The notes: generated from the sequence alone by a model not told the origin. A stretch of DNA of 64,000 bases from CAWEQO01 sp963811225 (GCA_963811225.1 CAWEQO010000002.1:620001-684000); one strand, 5' to 3'. Positions 23,777 to 34,361 are shown, counted from the first letter of the stretch. Numbers and translations are program-made.

Positions 23777-26700
23777 ATGTTTCCGAATTTATCGAGCATC
23801 TGCTCAGCCTCGATATACGGCTGAGCGTCGAGGAGGATAAGCTGCGGGTCAACGCGCCGAAGGGGGCGCTGACCGCAGAACTGCGCGACCAGATCGTCCC
23901 GCGCAAGGGGGAAATCATTGCCTATTTGAAGGCCAACGGCAGCAAACCCCGCCTGGAGAACGGCAAGAAGATTGTGCCGGTTTCACGCCAGCAGCCCTTA
24001 CCGTTGTCGTATTCGCAGCTGCGGCTGTGGTTCCTCGACCAGTTGGAGCCGGGCAGCGTTGCCTACACCATCCCGACCGTGCTGAAGTTCGAAGGAACGC
24101 TCGATGTTCCGGCCATGCAGAAGAGCATCAATGAGATCATCCGGCGGCACGAGAGTTTGCGCACCACATTCCGCAAGGGGCCGGACAACCAACCGCTGCA
24201 GGTGATCCATCCCTTCCAGCCGGTCAAGCTGCCGGTGCAGGATCTGTCCGCCTTGCCGGAAGCCCAGCGCGAGCAAGCCGCACTGCAGTATGTGGAAGGG
24301 CTGTCTGCTGCGGCCTTCGACCTGGCAAACGGGCCGCTCATTCGCGCCAACCTGATGTGCCTGGATGACACAAGCCACTGGCTGTTCGTCAACATGCACC
24401 ACATCATCTCGGACGGCTGGTCGACCGGCGTGTTCTTTGGAGAGGTGGCGGCGCTGTACCGGGCGTTTGTCGCCGGGCAGCCCAGCCCGCTGGCCGAACT
24501 GCCGGTGCAGTTTGCGGATTACGTTGTTTGGCAGCGACAGGCGCTGAACGCTGAGATGGTGCAAACCCAGCTGGCCTATTGGCAGAAGAAGCTGCAGGGC
24601 AAGCTGCCGGTGCTGGAACTGCCCGGCGATTATCCGCGACCCAAGAACCAGACCCTGCGCGGGGCCAGGCACGAGCTGCTCGTGCCGCAGGCTTTGATGG
24701 ATCGGGTCAAGCGGACCGCTAGCCGGCAGGCCGTGACCCAATTCGTGCTGCTGGAGGCGGCCTTCGACGTACTGCTGCAGCGCTACAGCGGCCTGGACGA
24801 TATCATTGTCGGCACGGCAAACGCAAACCGCCAGCAGCAGGAGCTGGAACAGATGGTCGGCTTTTTCATGAACACCCTCCCGCTGCGCTTCGACCTCTCC
24901 GGCGATCCGCGCTTTTCGGATTTGCTCAAGCAAGTGCGTGAAGTGTCGCTCGAGGCGTTCGCCAATCAGGCTGTCCCGTTCGAGAACCTGGTGGAAGCTC
25001 TGCGCCCCGCGCGCGACACCAGCCATTCGGCGATCTTCCAGGTCATGTTCATCTTGCAAAATATGCCCTTTGGCGACAGCAATCTGCCCGGCTTGCGCAC
25101 CAGCATGCTGCCCCTGGACAACCGGACCGCTAAATACGATCTGAGCCTGTACATCTGGGAAGACCCGAAAGCAGGCCCGACCTGCTCGTTCGAATACAAT
25201 ATCGACCTGTTTACCCCGGAGACGATCGCGCGCCTGGCCCAGAATTACCTGACGCTGCTGGAGTCGGTTTGCGCCAACCCGGACGAACGCATCAGTCGTC
25301 TGGGGCTCCTGACCGAAGCGGAACGCCAAACCCTGCTTGCGACATGGAACGCTACACACACGGATTATCCACGCAGCCAGTGCCTGCCAGACCTGTTCTC
25401 AACGAAAGCGCAGCAGGCGCCGGAGAAGGTTGCCGTGCGCGACGAGCAGGGCCAGATCACGTACGCCGGGCTGGATGCGCGAGCCAACCAGTTGGCGCAT
25501 TATTTGCAGGCGCAGGGAGTCGGGCCCGAGGCGCTGGTGGGTGTTTGCTTGCCGCGCGCCATCGACCTGATCGTGGCGCTGCTTGGCATTCAGAAGGCCG
25601 GCGGCGCTTACCTGCCGCTCGACCCGCACTTCCCCGCCGACCGGCTGGCCTACATGCTGGAGGATTCGCAGGCCAAAGTGCTGCTGACCCATTCAGACCT
25701 GGCGGCCCAGTTCTCGAATGCGCAGGCCGGCCTGATTTGCCTGGATACGGAGGCTGAGACCATCGCCGGGCAGCCGTCGACCCCGGTTTCCTCCGGGCTG
25801 CAGCCGAACAACCTGGCCTACGTGCTGTATACCTCCGGTTCCACCGGCCGTCCGAAGGGCGTGCAGGTGCTGCAGCGTGGTCTGGTGAACTTCCTCACGT
25901 CGATGCAGGCGCGCCCCGGACTGAGCGCCGAGGATATCCTGCTCTCGGTGACCACCCTGTCCTTCGACATCTCCGGGCTGGAGCTGTACCTGCCGCTGGT
26001 CAGTGGAGCGCAGCTGGCGCTGGTTTCTTCGGCGACCGCAGTAGACGGGCAGAAGCTCAAACAGGCGCTGGATGAGACCGGCGCGACGGTGATGCAAGCC
26101 ACACCCGCCACCTGGCGGCTGCTGCTGGCCGCCGGATGGGACGGGAATCCCACATTTAAAATCCTGTGCGGCGGTGAGGCCTTGCCCGCCGATCTGGTTC
26201 CCGATCTACTGGCACGCAGCGGCTCGTTTTGGAATATGTACGGTCCGACCGAGACCACCATTTGGTCGACCTGCGAGCAGATCACCGCAGCGAACCAGAC
26301 CATCAGCATTGGTCGCCCGGTTGCCAACACCCGGATCTACATCTTGGACAAGCACGGCCTGCCTACGCCGGTTGGCGTGCCGGGCGAGCTGTTCATCGCC
26401 GGTGACGGTGTGGCCCGCGGCTACTGGAACCGTCCGGACCTGACCGCCGAGCGTTTCCTGGCCGACCCGTTCGGCCAAGAGGAGGACGCCCGCATGTACC
26501 GCACCGGCGACCTGGCCCGCTATCTTTCTGATGGGCGCATCGACTTTTTGGGCCGGATCGACAATCAGGTGAAGCTGCGCGGCTTCCGCATCGAGCTGGG
26601 CGAGATCGAGGCGGTACTGACCCAGCACCAGGGCATCCGCCAGGCGGTGGCGGTTGTGCGCGAGGACACGCCGGGCGATAAGCGATTGGTGGCCTATCTC

Positions 26701-27228
26701 ACCGTCCATTCGCTGGAGCCCTCGGTCAGCGAGATGCGCGTGCACCTGCACGAAAAGCTGCCTGAGTACATGATCCCGTCGCTGTTCGTGTTCCTGGACG
26801 AGCTGCCGCTGACGCCCAACGGCAAGATCGACCGGCGGGCGCTGCCCGCGCCGGAGACATCACGTCCGGACTTGATCACCAGTTACGTCGCCCCGCAGAA
26901 CGAGACCGAGCGCACCATCGCCGCCATCTGGCAGGAGACGCTCAAGGTCGAGCAGGTGGGCATCGATGATAACTTCTTCGAGCTGGGTGGGCATTCACTG
27001 CTGATCGTGCAGATCCACCAGCTGCTCAAGGAAAAGTTCGCCATGGACCTGACCATTGCCCAGATGTTCCAATATCCAACGGTTCGAACCCTGGCACAGT
27101 ATCTGGACCGCTCTCCATCCGAGGGCTTGAAGATCAATCAAGCTGCCATCGACCGGGCGACATTGCAGCGAGAGGCAATCGCAAAACAACGCGGGCTGAA
27201 CCGGCCTCTAGAAGGGGATTTGAAATGA
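23773..27228 (+). CDS. NRPS module TubC docking-C-A-PCP (predicted Gly)
   Basis: 1151 residues. Domain order: TubC-type N-terminal docking domain (1-55); condensation domain (about 75-510) with HHIISDGWS at 209; adenylation domain (about 530-1030) with LYTSGSTGRPKGV near 685, NMYGPTETTIWST and NGKIDRR (A10 Lys); carrier domain with DDNFFELGGHSLL, Ser at 1075. The eight-to-ten residue pocket read by alignment to PheA is D-I-L-Q-L-G-M-I-W-K, which from memory is nearest to the glycine signature DILQLGLIWK. No epimerase or methyltransferase domain is present. It overlaps its upstream neighbour (ATGA) and its downstream PKS by 4 bases, so the line is tightly coupled. Confidence 0.9.
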   Translation: MNVSEFIEHLLSLDIRLSVEEDKLRVNAPKGALTAELRDQIVPRKGEIIAYLKANGSKPRLENGKKIVPVSRQQPLPLSYSQLRLWFLDQLEPGSVAYTIPTVLKFEGTLDVPAMQKSINEIIRRHESLRTTFRKGPDNQPLQVIHPFQPVKLPVQDLSALPEAQREQAALQYVEGLSAAAFDLANGPLIRANLMCLDDTSHWLFVNMHHIISDGWSTGVFFGEVAALYRAFVAGQPSPLAELPVQFADYVVWQRQALNAEMVQTQLAYWQKKLQGKLPVLELPGDYPRPKNQTLRGARHELLVPQALMDRVKRTASRQAVTQFVLLEAAFDVLLQRYSGLDDIIVGTANANRQQQELEQMVGFFMNTLPLRFDLSGDPRFSDLLKQVREVSLEAFANQAVPFENLVEALRPARDTSHSAIFQVMFILQNMPFGDSNLPGLRTSMLPLDNRTAKYDLSLYIWEDPKAGPTCSFEYNIDLFTPETIARLAQNYLTLLESVCANPDERISRLGLLTEAERQTLLATWNATHTDYPRSQCLPDLFSTKAQQAPEKVAVRDEQGQITYAGLDARANQLAHYLQAQGVGPEALVGVCLPRAIDLIVALLGIQKAGGAYLPLDPHFPADRLAYMLEDSQAKVLLTHSDLAAQFSNAQAGLICLDTEAETIAGQPSTPVSSGLQPNNLAYVLYTSGSTGRPKGVQVLQRGLVNFLTSMQARPGLSAEDILLSVTTLSFDISGLELYLPLVSGAQLALVSSATAVDGQKLKQALDETGATVMQATPATWRLLLAAGWDGNPTFKILCGGEALPADLVPDLLARSGSFWNMYGPTETTIWSTCEQITAANQTISIGRPVANTRIYILDKHGLPTPVGVPGELFIAGDGVARGYWNRPDLTAERFLADPFGQEEDARMYRTGDLARYLSDGRIDFLGRIDNQVKLRGFRIELGEIEAVLTQHQGIRQAVAVVREDTPGDKRLVAYLTVHSLEPSVSEMRVHLHEKLPEYMIPSLFVFLDELPLTPNGKIDRRALPAPETSRPDLITSYVAPQNETERTIAAIWQETLKVEQVGIDDNFFELGGHSLLIVQIHQLLKEKFAMDLTIAQMFQYPTVRTLAQYLDRSPSEGLKINQAAIDRATLQREAIAKQRGLNRPLEGDLK

Positions 27229-29963
27229 GTCACGAAACTTTGAACGATCTATCCGGGGCCATCGCCGTAATCGGCCTGGCCGGCCGTTTTCCACAGGCCC
27301 AAGACCTGGACGTTTTTTGGCAGAACTTGATGGACAAGAAGGAGGTCGTGACCTTCTTCAGTGAAGAAGAACTGCTCGAAGCGGGCGTGGCCCCAGAACT
27401 GGTGCACAATCCTAACTACGTCCCGGCGCATGCCGTCATAGAAGGCGTGGAGGATTTCGACGCCGCATTCTTCGGTTACAGTCCCCGTGAAGCGCAGATG
27501 ATCGACCCGCAGCAGCGCCTGTTCCTGGAATGCGCCTGGCAGGCCATGGAAAATGCCGGGTACGATGTTGACCGCTGCGAGGGCGCCGTGGGTGTGTTCG
27601 GCGGCCAGAGCATGAACCAGTACCTGTTCAATATCATGGCCAACCCAGACAAAGTGCAGGCCTTTGGCTGGTACCAAATCATCCTCGGAAATGACAAAGA
27701 CTTCTTGACCACCCGGGTTTCCTACAAGCTCAACCTGCGCGGCCCGAGCATGAACATGCAGACCGCCTGCTCCACCTCGCTGGTGGCGGTGCACGTCGCC
27801 TGCCAAAATTTGCAGAATTACCAGTGCGACATGGCCCTGGCCGGCGGCGTCTCGGCCCGGGCGGAGCGCAAGTCCGGCTATCTCTACCAGCCGGGCATGA
27901 TTATGTCGCCGGATGGGCACTGCAGGGCCTTCGACCGCGATGCGCACGGCATCGTCGGCGGCGAGGGGGTTGGGATGGTGGTACTCAAGCGTTACGCCGA
28001 CGCCGTGCGAGATCGTGACACCATCCATGCCGTCATCCGCGGCTCGGCGATTAACAACGACGGCGGCATGAAAGTGAGCTTCACCGCCCCGAGTGTGAAC
28101 GGGCAGGCGGAAGCGATCCTTATGGCGCAGGCGGTGGCCGGCATCGACCCGCGCAGCATCACTTGCATCGAAGCGCACGGCACCGGCACCGAACTGGGCG
28201 ATCCGATCGAGATCAGCGCCCTGATGCAGGCCTTCCGCACAGGCACGCAGGAAAAGGGTTACTGCGCAATCGGCTCGGTGAAGACCCATATGGGCCACCT
28301 GGATGCCGCTGCCGGAATCGCCAGTTTTATCAAGGCCGTCTTGGCGCTGGAACATAAGACGCTGCCGCCAAGTTTTAATTTCGAGTCGCCCAATCCAAAC
28401 ATCGATTTCGCCAACTCTCCGTTTTATGTCAACACAGAGCCGAGACCCTGGAACACAGACCGGCTGCCGCGCCGGGCGGGCGTCAGCGCCTTTGGCAACG
28501 GGGGCACAAACGCCCACGTGATCGTCGAAGAAGCTCCGACACATGGGCCGGAGAAGGCGCTGCACTCCGAACAAATGCTGATCTTCTCGGCCCGCAGCCT
28601 TCCGGCGTTGAAAAAGGCCGGGCAGAACCTGGTGGAGTGGCTGCGCAAGCATCCTACCACCAGCCTGGAGAATGCGGCATATACCCTGCAGGTTGGCCGC
28701 AGCGCCTTCAAGCACCGGGCAATGCTGGTATGCCGGAGCGTGGAAGAAGCGGTCGAAATGCTGGAAGACCCGCAGCTCAAGCGGGTGACTTACGCCCAGC
28801 AGGACGCTGCCGAGGTTCCGGTGGTGTTCCTCTTTCCGGATGTTGGCAGCCAGTATGTTGGCATGGGTCTCGGCTTGTATGAAAGCGAGCCGGTCTTTCG
28901 CCAGGCGCTGGACGAGTGCGCCGCGATCTTGAACCCACTGCTGGGGTTCGATCTGCGGAATGCGCTCTATCCGGCGTCTGAGCACGAAGACGAGTTGACG
29001 CAAGGCATGCAAACCGGTTCAATTGCCCGGCCGGCGCTGTTCGCAGTGGAGTATGCCCTGGCCAGGCTGCTGAATCACTCGGGTGTTCAACCCAGGGTCA
29101 TGCTCGGAATGGGTGTCGGAGAGGCTGTCGCAGACTGCCTGTCCGGCAAACGGACACTGGAAGAAGCGCTGACCCAGGTGGCGGACCGCGTTCAGACGGC
29201 CCAGGCCGGGGAGAGCGGGCAGCCGGGCGCTGATTTTTGGAAGAGCTTTAAAACGCTGGCAAGCGGCCCGGCAGTCTTCCTGAAAGTGGGCCCGGGAAGC
29301 GCCCAGACGGAACTGCTGGAGCGCCATTCGGATATGCCTATCGATCGGGAAGTGATCCCTTCCATGCGCAGCGCTTCTGAGACGGCAGCCGATAACGAGT
29401 GGCTCACCCAGGCGGTTGGGAAGCTGTGGCTGGGTGGAGCCTCCCTGGATTGGGAGGCGTACCACCAGGGCGAAACCTTGTACCGCATCCCACTGCCCAC
29501 TTATCCATTCGAGCGAAAGCGCTTCTGGCTCGAGCGCCCGAAATCGGCATCAGCCGGCGCTGCCGGTGCAGACGTTTACAGCCAAAGCTTCACCCTCGAC
29601 CCAGGTTTGGACCCTTCGTTTACGGCTGGAAATGGGAACGGCAAGGCGCAGGTTTCTCACAGCGCCCGGCCGCAAAGAGATGAGATCGAAAAGAAATTGA
29701 TCGAGATCTGGCAGGATGTGATCGGATCCGAGACGATTGGTGTAAATGATAACTTCTTCGATCTGGGGGGGCATTCGTTGATGGCCATGCAAATCCTTTC
29801 GCGAGTGCGCAATTACTTTGGCATGGAGCTGCCACTGCGTGAGTTTCTGGAGGCGTCTACAGTGGCAGAACTATCCAGGCGCGTCGAAGCTATGCTGTGG
29901 GTGGAAACCGATACAACGGCTGGGGACACATCATCCGACGATCGTGAGGAAATTACATTGTGA
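27225..29963 (+). CDS. PKS module KS - vestigial AT - ACP
   Basis: 912 residues. The ketosynthase (about 10-440) has all catalytic residues: TACSTSLVAVH (Cys182), EAHGTGTELGDP (His318), KTHMGHLDAAAG (His358). The segment at ~532-705 is a shrunken acyltransferase. It begins like one (FLFPDVGSQYVGMG) and ends like one (FLKVGPGSAQTELL), but the GHSxGE nucleophile motif reads GMGVGE (628-633) and roughly the middle half of the domain is absent. The post-AT linker (PLPTYPFERKRFW) is intact. An acyl carrier domain closes the protein (NDNFFDLGGHSLMAMQ). No ketoreductase is present. It could extend the chain only with an AT acting in trans, or it may serve in another acyl transfer. Confidence 0.87.
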   Translation: MSHETLNDLSGAIAVIGLAGRFPQAQDLDVFWQNLMDKKEVVTFFSEEELLEAGVAPELVHNPNYVPAHAVIEGVEDFDAAFFGYSPREAQMIDPQQRLFLECAWQAMENAGYDVDRCEGAVGVFGGQSMNQYLFNIMANPDKVQAFGWYQIILGNDKDFLTTRVSYKLNLRGPSMNMQTACSTSLVAVHVACQNLQNYQCDMALAGGVSARAERKSGYLYQPGMIMSPDGHCRAFDRDAHGIVGGEGVGMVVLKRYADAVRDRDTIHAVIRGSAINNDGGMKVSFTAPSVNGQAEAILMAQAVAGIDPRSITCIEAHGTGTELGDPIEISALMQAFRTGTQEKGYCAIGSVKTHMGHLDAAAGIASFIKAVLALEHKTLPPSFNFESPNPNIDFANSPFYVNTEPRPWNTDRLPRRAGVSAFGNGGTNAHVIVEEAPTHGPEKALHSEQMLIFSARSLPALKKAGQNLVEWLRKHPTTSLENAAYTLQVGRSAFKHRAMLVCRSVEEAVEMLEDPQLKRVTYAQQDAAEVPVVFLFPDVGSQYVGMGLGLYESEPVFRQALDECAAILNPLLGFDLRNALYPASEHEDELTQGMQTGSIARPALFAVEYALARLLNHSGVQPRVMLGMGVGEAVADCLSGKRTLEEALTQVADRVQTAQAGESGQPGADFWKSFKTLASGPAVFLKVGPGSAQTELLERHSDMPIDREVIPSMRSASETAADNEWLTQAVGKLWLGGASLDWEAYHQGETLYRIPLPTYPFERKRFWLERPKSASAGAAGADVYSQSFTLDPGLDPSFTAGNGNGKAQVSHSARPQRDEIEKKLIEIWQDVIGSETIGVNDNFFDLGGHSLMAMQILSRVRNYFGMELPLREFLEASTVAELSRRVEAMLWVETDTTAGDTSSDDREEITL

Positions 29964-32900
29964 ACGTCTCCGATTTGTTCGTGCGCTTGCGAGAGCTGGA
30001 CGTTAAGATCTGGTTGGAAGGAGACCAGCTGAAGGTCAGCGCGCCCAAAGGGCATCTGACCGCAGCGCTGCAGGCCGAGCTTGCGGCCAACAAAGTTGAA
30101 ATCAAGCGTTTCTTACAAGCTGCCCGAGGCGCCGCCCAGACGGAGCCGGTTTCGCCTGCCCCTCCGGACGCGGAAATCCCCCTGACCTATGGGCAGCAGC
30201 GGTTGTGGTTCCTGTCGCAGTACGACAGCGACAACCTGGCCTATACGATAGTCAAGGTGTTCGATCTCAACGGGCCGTTGAATGTGCCCGCGCTGGAGCA
30301 AAGCCTGACGGAGATTGTTCGCCGCCACAGCGCCCTGCGCACGATCTTCGCTTTGAAGAAAGAGCGCAAGCCGATCCAGGTGGTCCAGCCCCCCGAGCCG
30401 TTGACCTTGCCAGTGGAAGATTTGGAGGCCGGGCCGGAAGCGGTGCGTGAGCTGCAGGCCCATCAGACGCGTGGCCGGGTTGGTGCGCGAGCCGTTTGCG
30501 CTTACCGAAGGGCCGCTGTTCCGGGCGCGGTTACTGCGGCTGGATGCCCAGCGTCACTGGCTGGCGGTGACGTTCCATCATATCATTTGCGACGGCTGGT
30601 CGACCAACATTTTTTCCTACGAGCTGCAGACGCTGTACAGGGCATTTTCCCAGGGGCAGCCCTCGCCGCTGCCGGAGCTGGAGATCCAGTACAGCGACTA
30701 TGCCGTATGGCTGGATCAAGAGCAGGTCCAGCGCTCGCTGCAGGACAAACTGGACTGCTGGCTAGAAACACTGCAGGGGCCGCTGCCGATCCTGGAGCTG
30801 CCGGTGGATTATCCCCGCCCGGCGCTGCAGACCAATCACGGCGCGAACCTGCGGGACGCCCTCCCGAGCGATCTGCTGGATGCAATTCAGAAGATGAGCA
30901 GCCGGCACAAGCTGACGCCGTTCATGATCATGCTGGCGGCCTTCCAAATACTACTTTTCCGCTATACGGGGCAAGAGGATTTGATCGTCGGCACGCCGGA
31001 GGCCAACCGTCCGGAGAGCCAGTTGGAGCCGCTGGTCGGGCTGTTCGTCAACACCCTGGCGATCCGCACCAACCTGTCCGGTAACCCTACCGGGATGGAG
31101 GTGTTGGAGCGGGTGCGGCAGGCCTCGCTGCAGGCCATGACGAACAAAGACGTGCCGTTCGAAATGGTCGTCGAAAAGCTGAACCCCGAGCGCGACACCA
31201 GCCATTCGCCGGTCTTCCAGGTGTTCTTTACCCTGCAGAATACGCCCGAGCGCGCCACCACCCGGGGCGAGCTGGTCTTCAGCCCGGTCAACGTGGATCC
31301 GAAGACGGCCAAGTTCGACCTGTCGCTGGAGATCTACCTGAGCGGGGAGCAGGTCTTCTACAATATCGAGTACAACACCGATTTGTTCGAGGCCGAGACC
31401 ATCCGGCGCATCCTGGCGCACTACCGGATGCTGTTAAATGGGCTGGTCCATTCCCCCGAGCTGCCGGTCGGCCAGCTGCCGCTTCTGACCGAGGAGGAGC
31501 GAGAGCGTATCCTGTCCGAATGGAACGATACCCGGCGCAACGACCTGCTCGAAAAGACGCTCCCGGCCCTGTTCGAGGAGCAGGCCCGGCGCACGCCTGA
31601 GGCGACGGCGGTATCGGACGAGGAAGGCCGGATCACCTACGCCGAGCTCGACCGGCGCTCGAACCGGCTGGCGCATTACCTGGTGGAATTGGGCGTCGGG
31701 CCGGAGACGTTGGTTGGAGTCAGCCTGCCGCGCTCGATCGACACGCTGGTCAGCCTGCTGGCGATCCTGAAGGCCGGGGGCGCATACGTACCGCTCGACC
31801 CGGGCTTCCCGATCGAGCGCTTGCGCTATATGCTGGAGGATTCAGGAACGCCGCTGCTGCTGACCCATTCCAACCTTGCGGCGCGCTTTGAAGGAACGGA
31901 CTGCCGGATGATCTGCCTGAACGAAGTGGCGCAGGAGCTGTCACAGCGCAGCCCAGAGCCGCAGGCGCAGAGAGCTGGGCCGGACAAACTGGCCTACGTC
32001 ATGTACACCAGCGGTTCCACCGGGCGGCCGAAAGGCGTGCAGGTGCTGATGGGCGGCCTGACCAACTTCCTGCTGGCGATGCTGGAGCGGCCGGGTTTGA
32101 GCGAGCAGGATGTGCTGCTCTCGGTCACGTCGCTCTCGTTCGATATCTCAGGGTTGGAGCTGTTCCTGCCGTTGATCTGCGGCGCGCAGGTGGCGACGGT
32201 CACGAATGCCACCGCCGGGGATGGGACGCGCCTGCGGCGGGCGCTGGAGCAGGCGGGCGCAACCTGCATGCAGGCCACGCCGACCACCTGGCGGCAGCTG
32301 CTTGCCGCGGGGTGGAAGGGCGGCAAGGATTTCAAGGCTCTGTGTGGAGGCGAGCCCATGCCGCACGATCTGCGTGTGGAGCTGCTGCCGCGGGTCGGCT
32401 CGCTGTGGAACATGTACGGCCCAACCGAGACCACCATCTGGTCAACCGTTCGGCGGGTTTCATCCATGGATGAGCCGATTACCGTAGGCCGCCCGATTGC
32501 TAATACGCAGCTGTATCTGCTGGACGCGCACGGACAGCCTGCGCCAGTGGGCATCACCGGCGAGCTGTATATCGGCGGGGCGGGGGTGGCGCGCGGCTAT
32601 TTGAAGCGGCCCGAGCTGACTGCCGAAAAGTTCGTACCCGACCCGTTCCGATCCACCGGGCGGCTGTTCCGAACGGGCGACCTCGGGCGGTACATGTCGG
32701 ACGGGCGCGTCGAGATTTTGGGGCGCAAGGACGATCAGATCAAGCTGCATGGCGTGCGCATCGAACTGGGAGAGATCTCCAACTCCCTGATTGCCCACCC
32801 TGCGGTCCAGTCTGCGGTCGTGCTCGGGCGCAAGGAGCAGCCCGACAATCCCTATCTGGCCGCGTATATCGTGAAGGAGCCGCAAGCGCAAGTCCGCGAG

Positions 32901-34157
32901 GATGAGCTGCGCTACTACCTCTCGGAACGCCTGCCGACCGCCATGGTGCCGTCGCGCTACGTGTTCCTCGAGCATCTGCCCCTCACTCCCAATGGCAAGA
33001 TCGACAAGAAGGGCCTGCCCCTGCCGGTGGATGCCGCATCCGCCAGGGACCCTCGCAAGCAGCCGCGCAACGCCATTGAGGCGAAGCTGATCCAGATTTG
33101 GAAGGACCTGCTGCGGGTCGAGCAGGTGGGCGTGCAAGACGACTTTTTCCTGCTGGGCGGGCACTCGCTGCTGGCGGTGCAGATGTTCAATAAGATCCAG
33201 GAAGTGTTCGGCGTGCTGCTGCCGCTGACCAGCCTGTTCCACCAACCCAATATCGAGCACCTGGCCGCCCTGATTTACGAGCACCTCGGCTCGATCCCCT
33301 GGCCGTCGCTGGTAGAGATCCAGCCGGGCGGTGGGCGTCCGCCGTTTTTCTGCATGCACGGCATGCCGGGGGACGTGTTGTGGTATGGACGCCTGATCCC
33401 GTACATGGTCCCCGATCAGCCGCTGTGGGGGCTGGAATCGCTGGGGCTGGACGGCATCCAGGCGCCGCTCAAGTCGATCGAAGATATGGCGGCGCATTAC
33501 ATCCGCGAGATAAAGAGCATCCAGGCGGAAGGACCTTACTATATCTGCGGCTACTCATTCGGTGGGTCGGTGGCGTATGAGCTGGCCCGGCAGCTGCAGG
33601 CGCAGGGTGATACGATCGGTTTGTTGGCGATCATCGATCATGCCAGCCTTAAATCGGACTATCACAAGTTCAAGTTTTCCATGTCGTTCTTTCAGAACAT
33701 GGCCCTCAACCTGCCCTACCGCATCCGAGATGCCCTGCGCCTGCGCGGCGACGAGGTCACCCGCCGCATCCGCCGCAGCATTTCAATGGTCAGGAACTCG
33801 CTGGCCGGCTCATACCAGCACATGGACTACATGGATTGGAACGTCGAAGAGCTGATCATCGGCGCGTCCGACATGCCGGAGCACATTCAGACCCTGATTA
33901 AGTTGAACTTCAAAGCCATCTGCGAATATGAGCCGAAGCCCTATGATGGCGTGCTGACCCTGCTGCGGGCGCGCGGTGGACCGCTGTTCGTCTCACCGGA
34001 CCCGGACATGGGCTGGGACAAGTTCGCAAGCGAGGTGGATGCTCGCATCATCCCGGGCTCGCACCTGGCCCTGTTCCGCGAGCCGAATATCCGCGGCCTG
34101 GCGGCGCAGCTGCAGCGCTGCCTGGATGAGGCGCAGGGCCGCCAAGAAGGAGAGTAA
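29960..34157 (+). CDS. Terminal NRPS module TubC docking-C-A-PCP-TE, one frameshift
   Basis: The frame starting at ATG-equivalent GTG 29960 encodes the TubC docking domain (VSDLFVRLRELDVKIWLEG) and the first ~170 residues of a condensation domain. Near 30450-30480 the homology moves to the +1 frame (VAGLVREPFALTEGPLFRA) and stays there to the stop at 34155. Joined, it gives about 1398 residues: C domain with FHHIICDGWST; A domain with MYTSGSTGRPKGV, NMYGPTETTIWST and NGKIDKKG; PCP with DDFFLLGGHSLLAVQ; and a C-terminal thioesterase with FFCMHGMPGDV, ICGYSFGGSVAYE (Ser nucleophile) and PGSHLALF (His). The A-domain pocket equals that of the other module. The TE should release the product by hydrolysis or cyclisation. 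Confidence 0.85.
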
Positions 34158-34172
34158 TTCCGTTTCAGCTCC

Positions 34173-34224
34173 ATTTAAACGCCAGAAGGAGGGGCTAGCA
34201 AGCCCCTCCTTCTGGCGTTTAAAT
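34173..34224. terminator. Perfect 24-bp inverted repeat closing the NRPS/PKS unit
   Basis: Left arm 34173-34196 and right arm 34201-34224 are exact reverse complements with a 4-base loop (AGCA). The inner part is GC-rich (GGAGGGGCT / AGCCCCTCC) and the ends are ATTTAAA / TTTAAAT. It begins 16 bases after the NRPS stop. The AT-rich outer ends give short U-tracts on either strand, so it may act in both directions. Confidence 0.75.
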
Positions 34225-34323
34225 CCAATCGCGCCGTTTTACGCCATCATTTCTGGGGCGGATTCGCCAACCGGCCAGACCGTTACTGGTCATTCATCAC
34301 CAAACCATTATGACAAATACCTA

Positions 34324-34351
34324 TTGACAACGGGACAAGCTGTCCTATAAT
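34324..34351 (+). promoter_or_regulatory. Consensus sigma-70-type promoter
   Basis: TTGACA at 34324-34329 and TATAAT at 34346-34351 with a 16-base spacer, both exact consensus hexamers. Transcription would start near 34358 and run into the first Gfo/Idh/MocA gene after a leader of about 265 bases. The palindrome just downstream overlaps the expected start region. Confidence 0.75.
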
Positions 34352-34361
34352 AGCATTATCA

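Noticed and set aside
27249..29012. Long minus-strand frame opposite the PKS gene
   Set aside because: Shadow of the ketosynthase coding frame; low-complexity His/Arg/Gly-rich product without domain features.
28815..29340. Functional acyltransferase domain in the PKS
   Set aside because: The GHSxG nucleophile motif and roughly half of the domain are missing, so it was recorded as vestigial.
30440..30490. Programmed ribosomal frameshift in the NRPS
   Set aside because: No slippery heptamer or convincing downstream structure is seen, and NRPS genes are not known to use one; indel or mutation is simpler.
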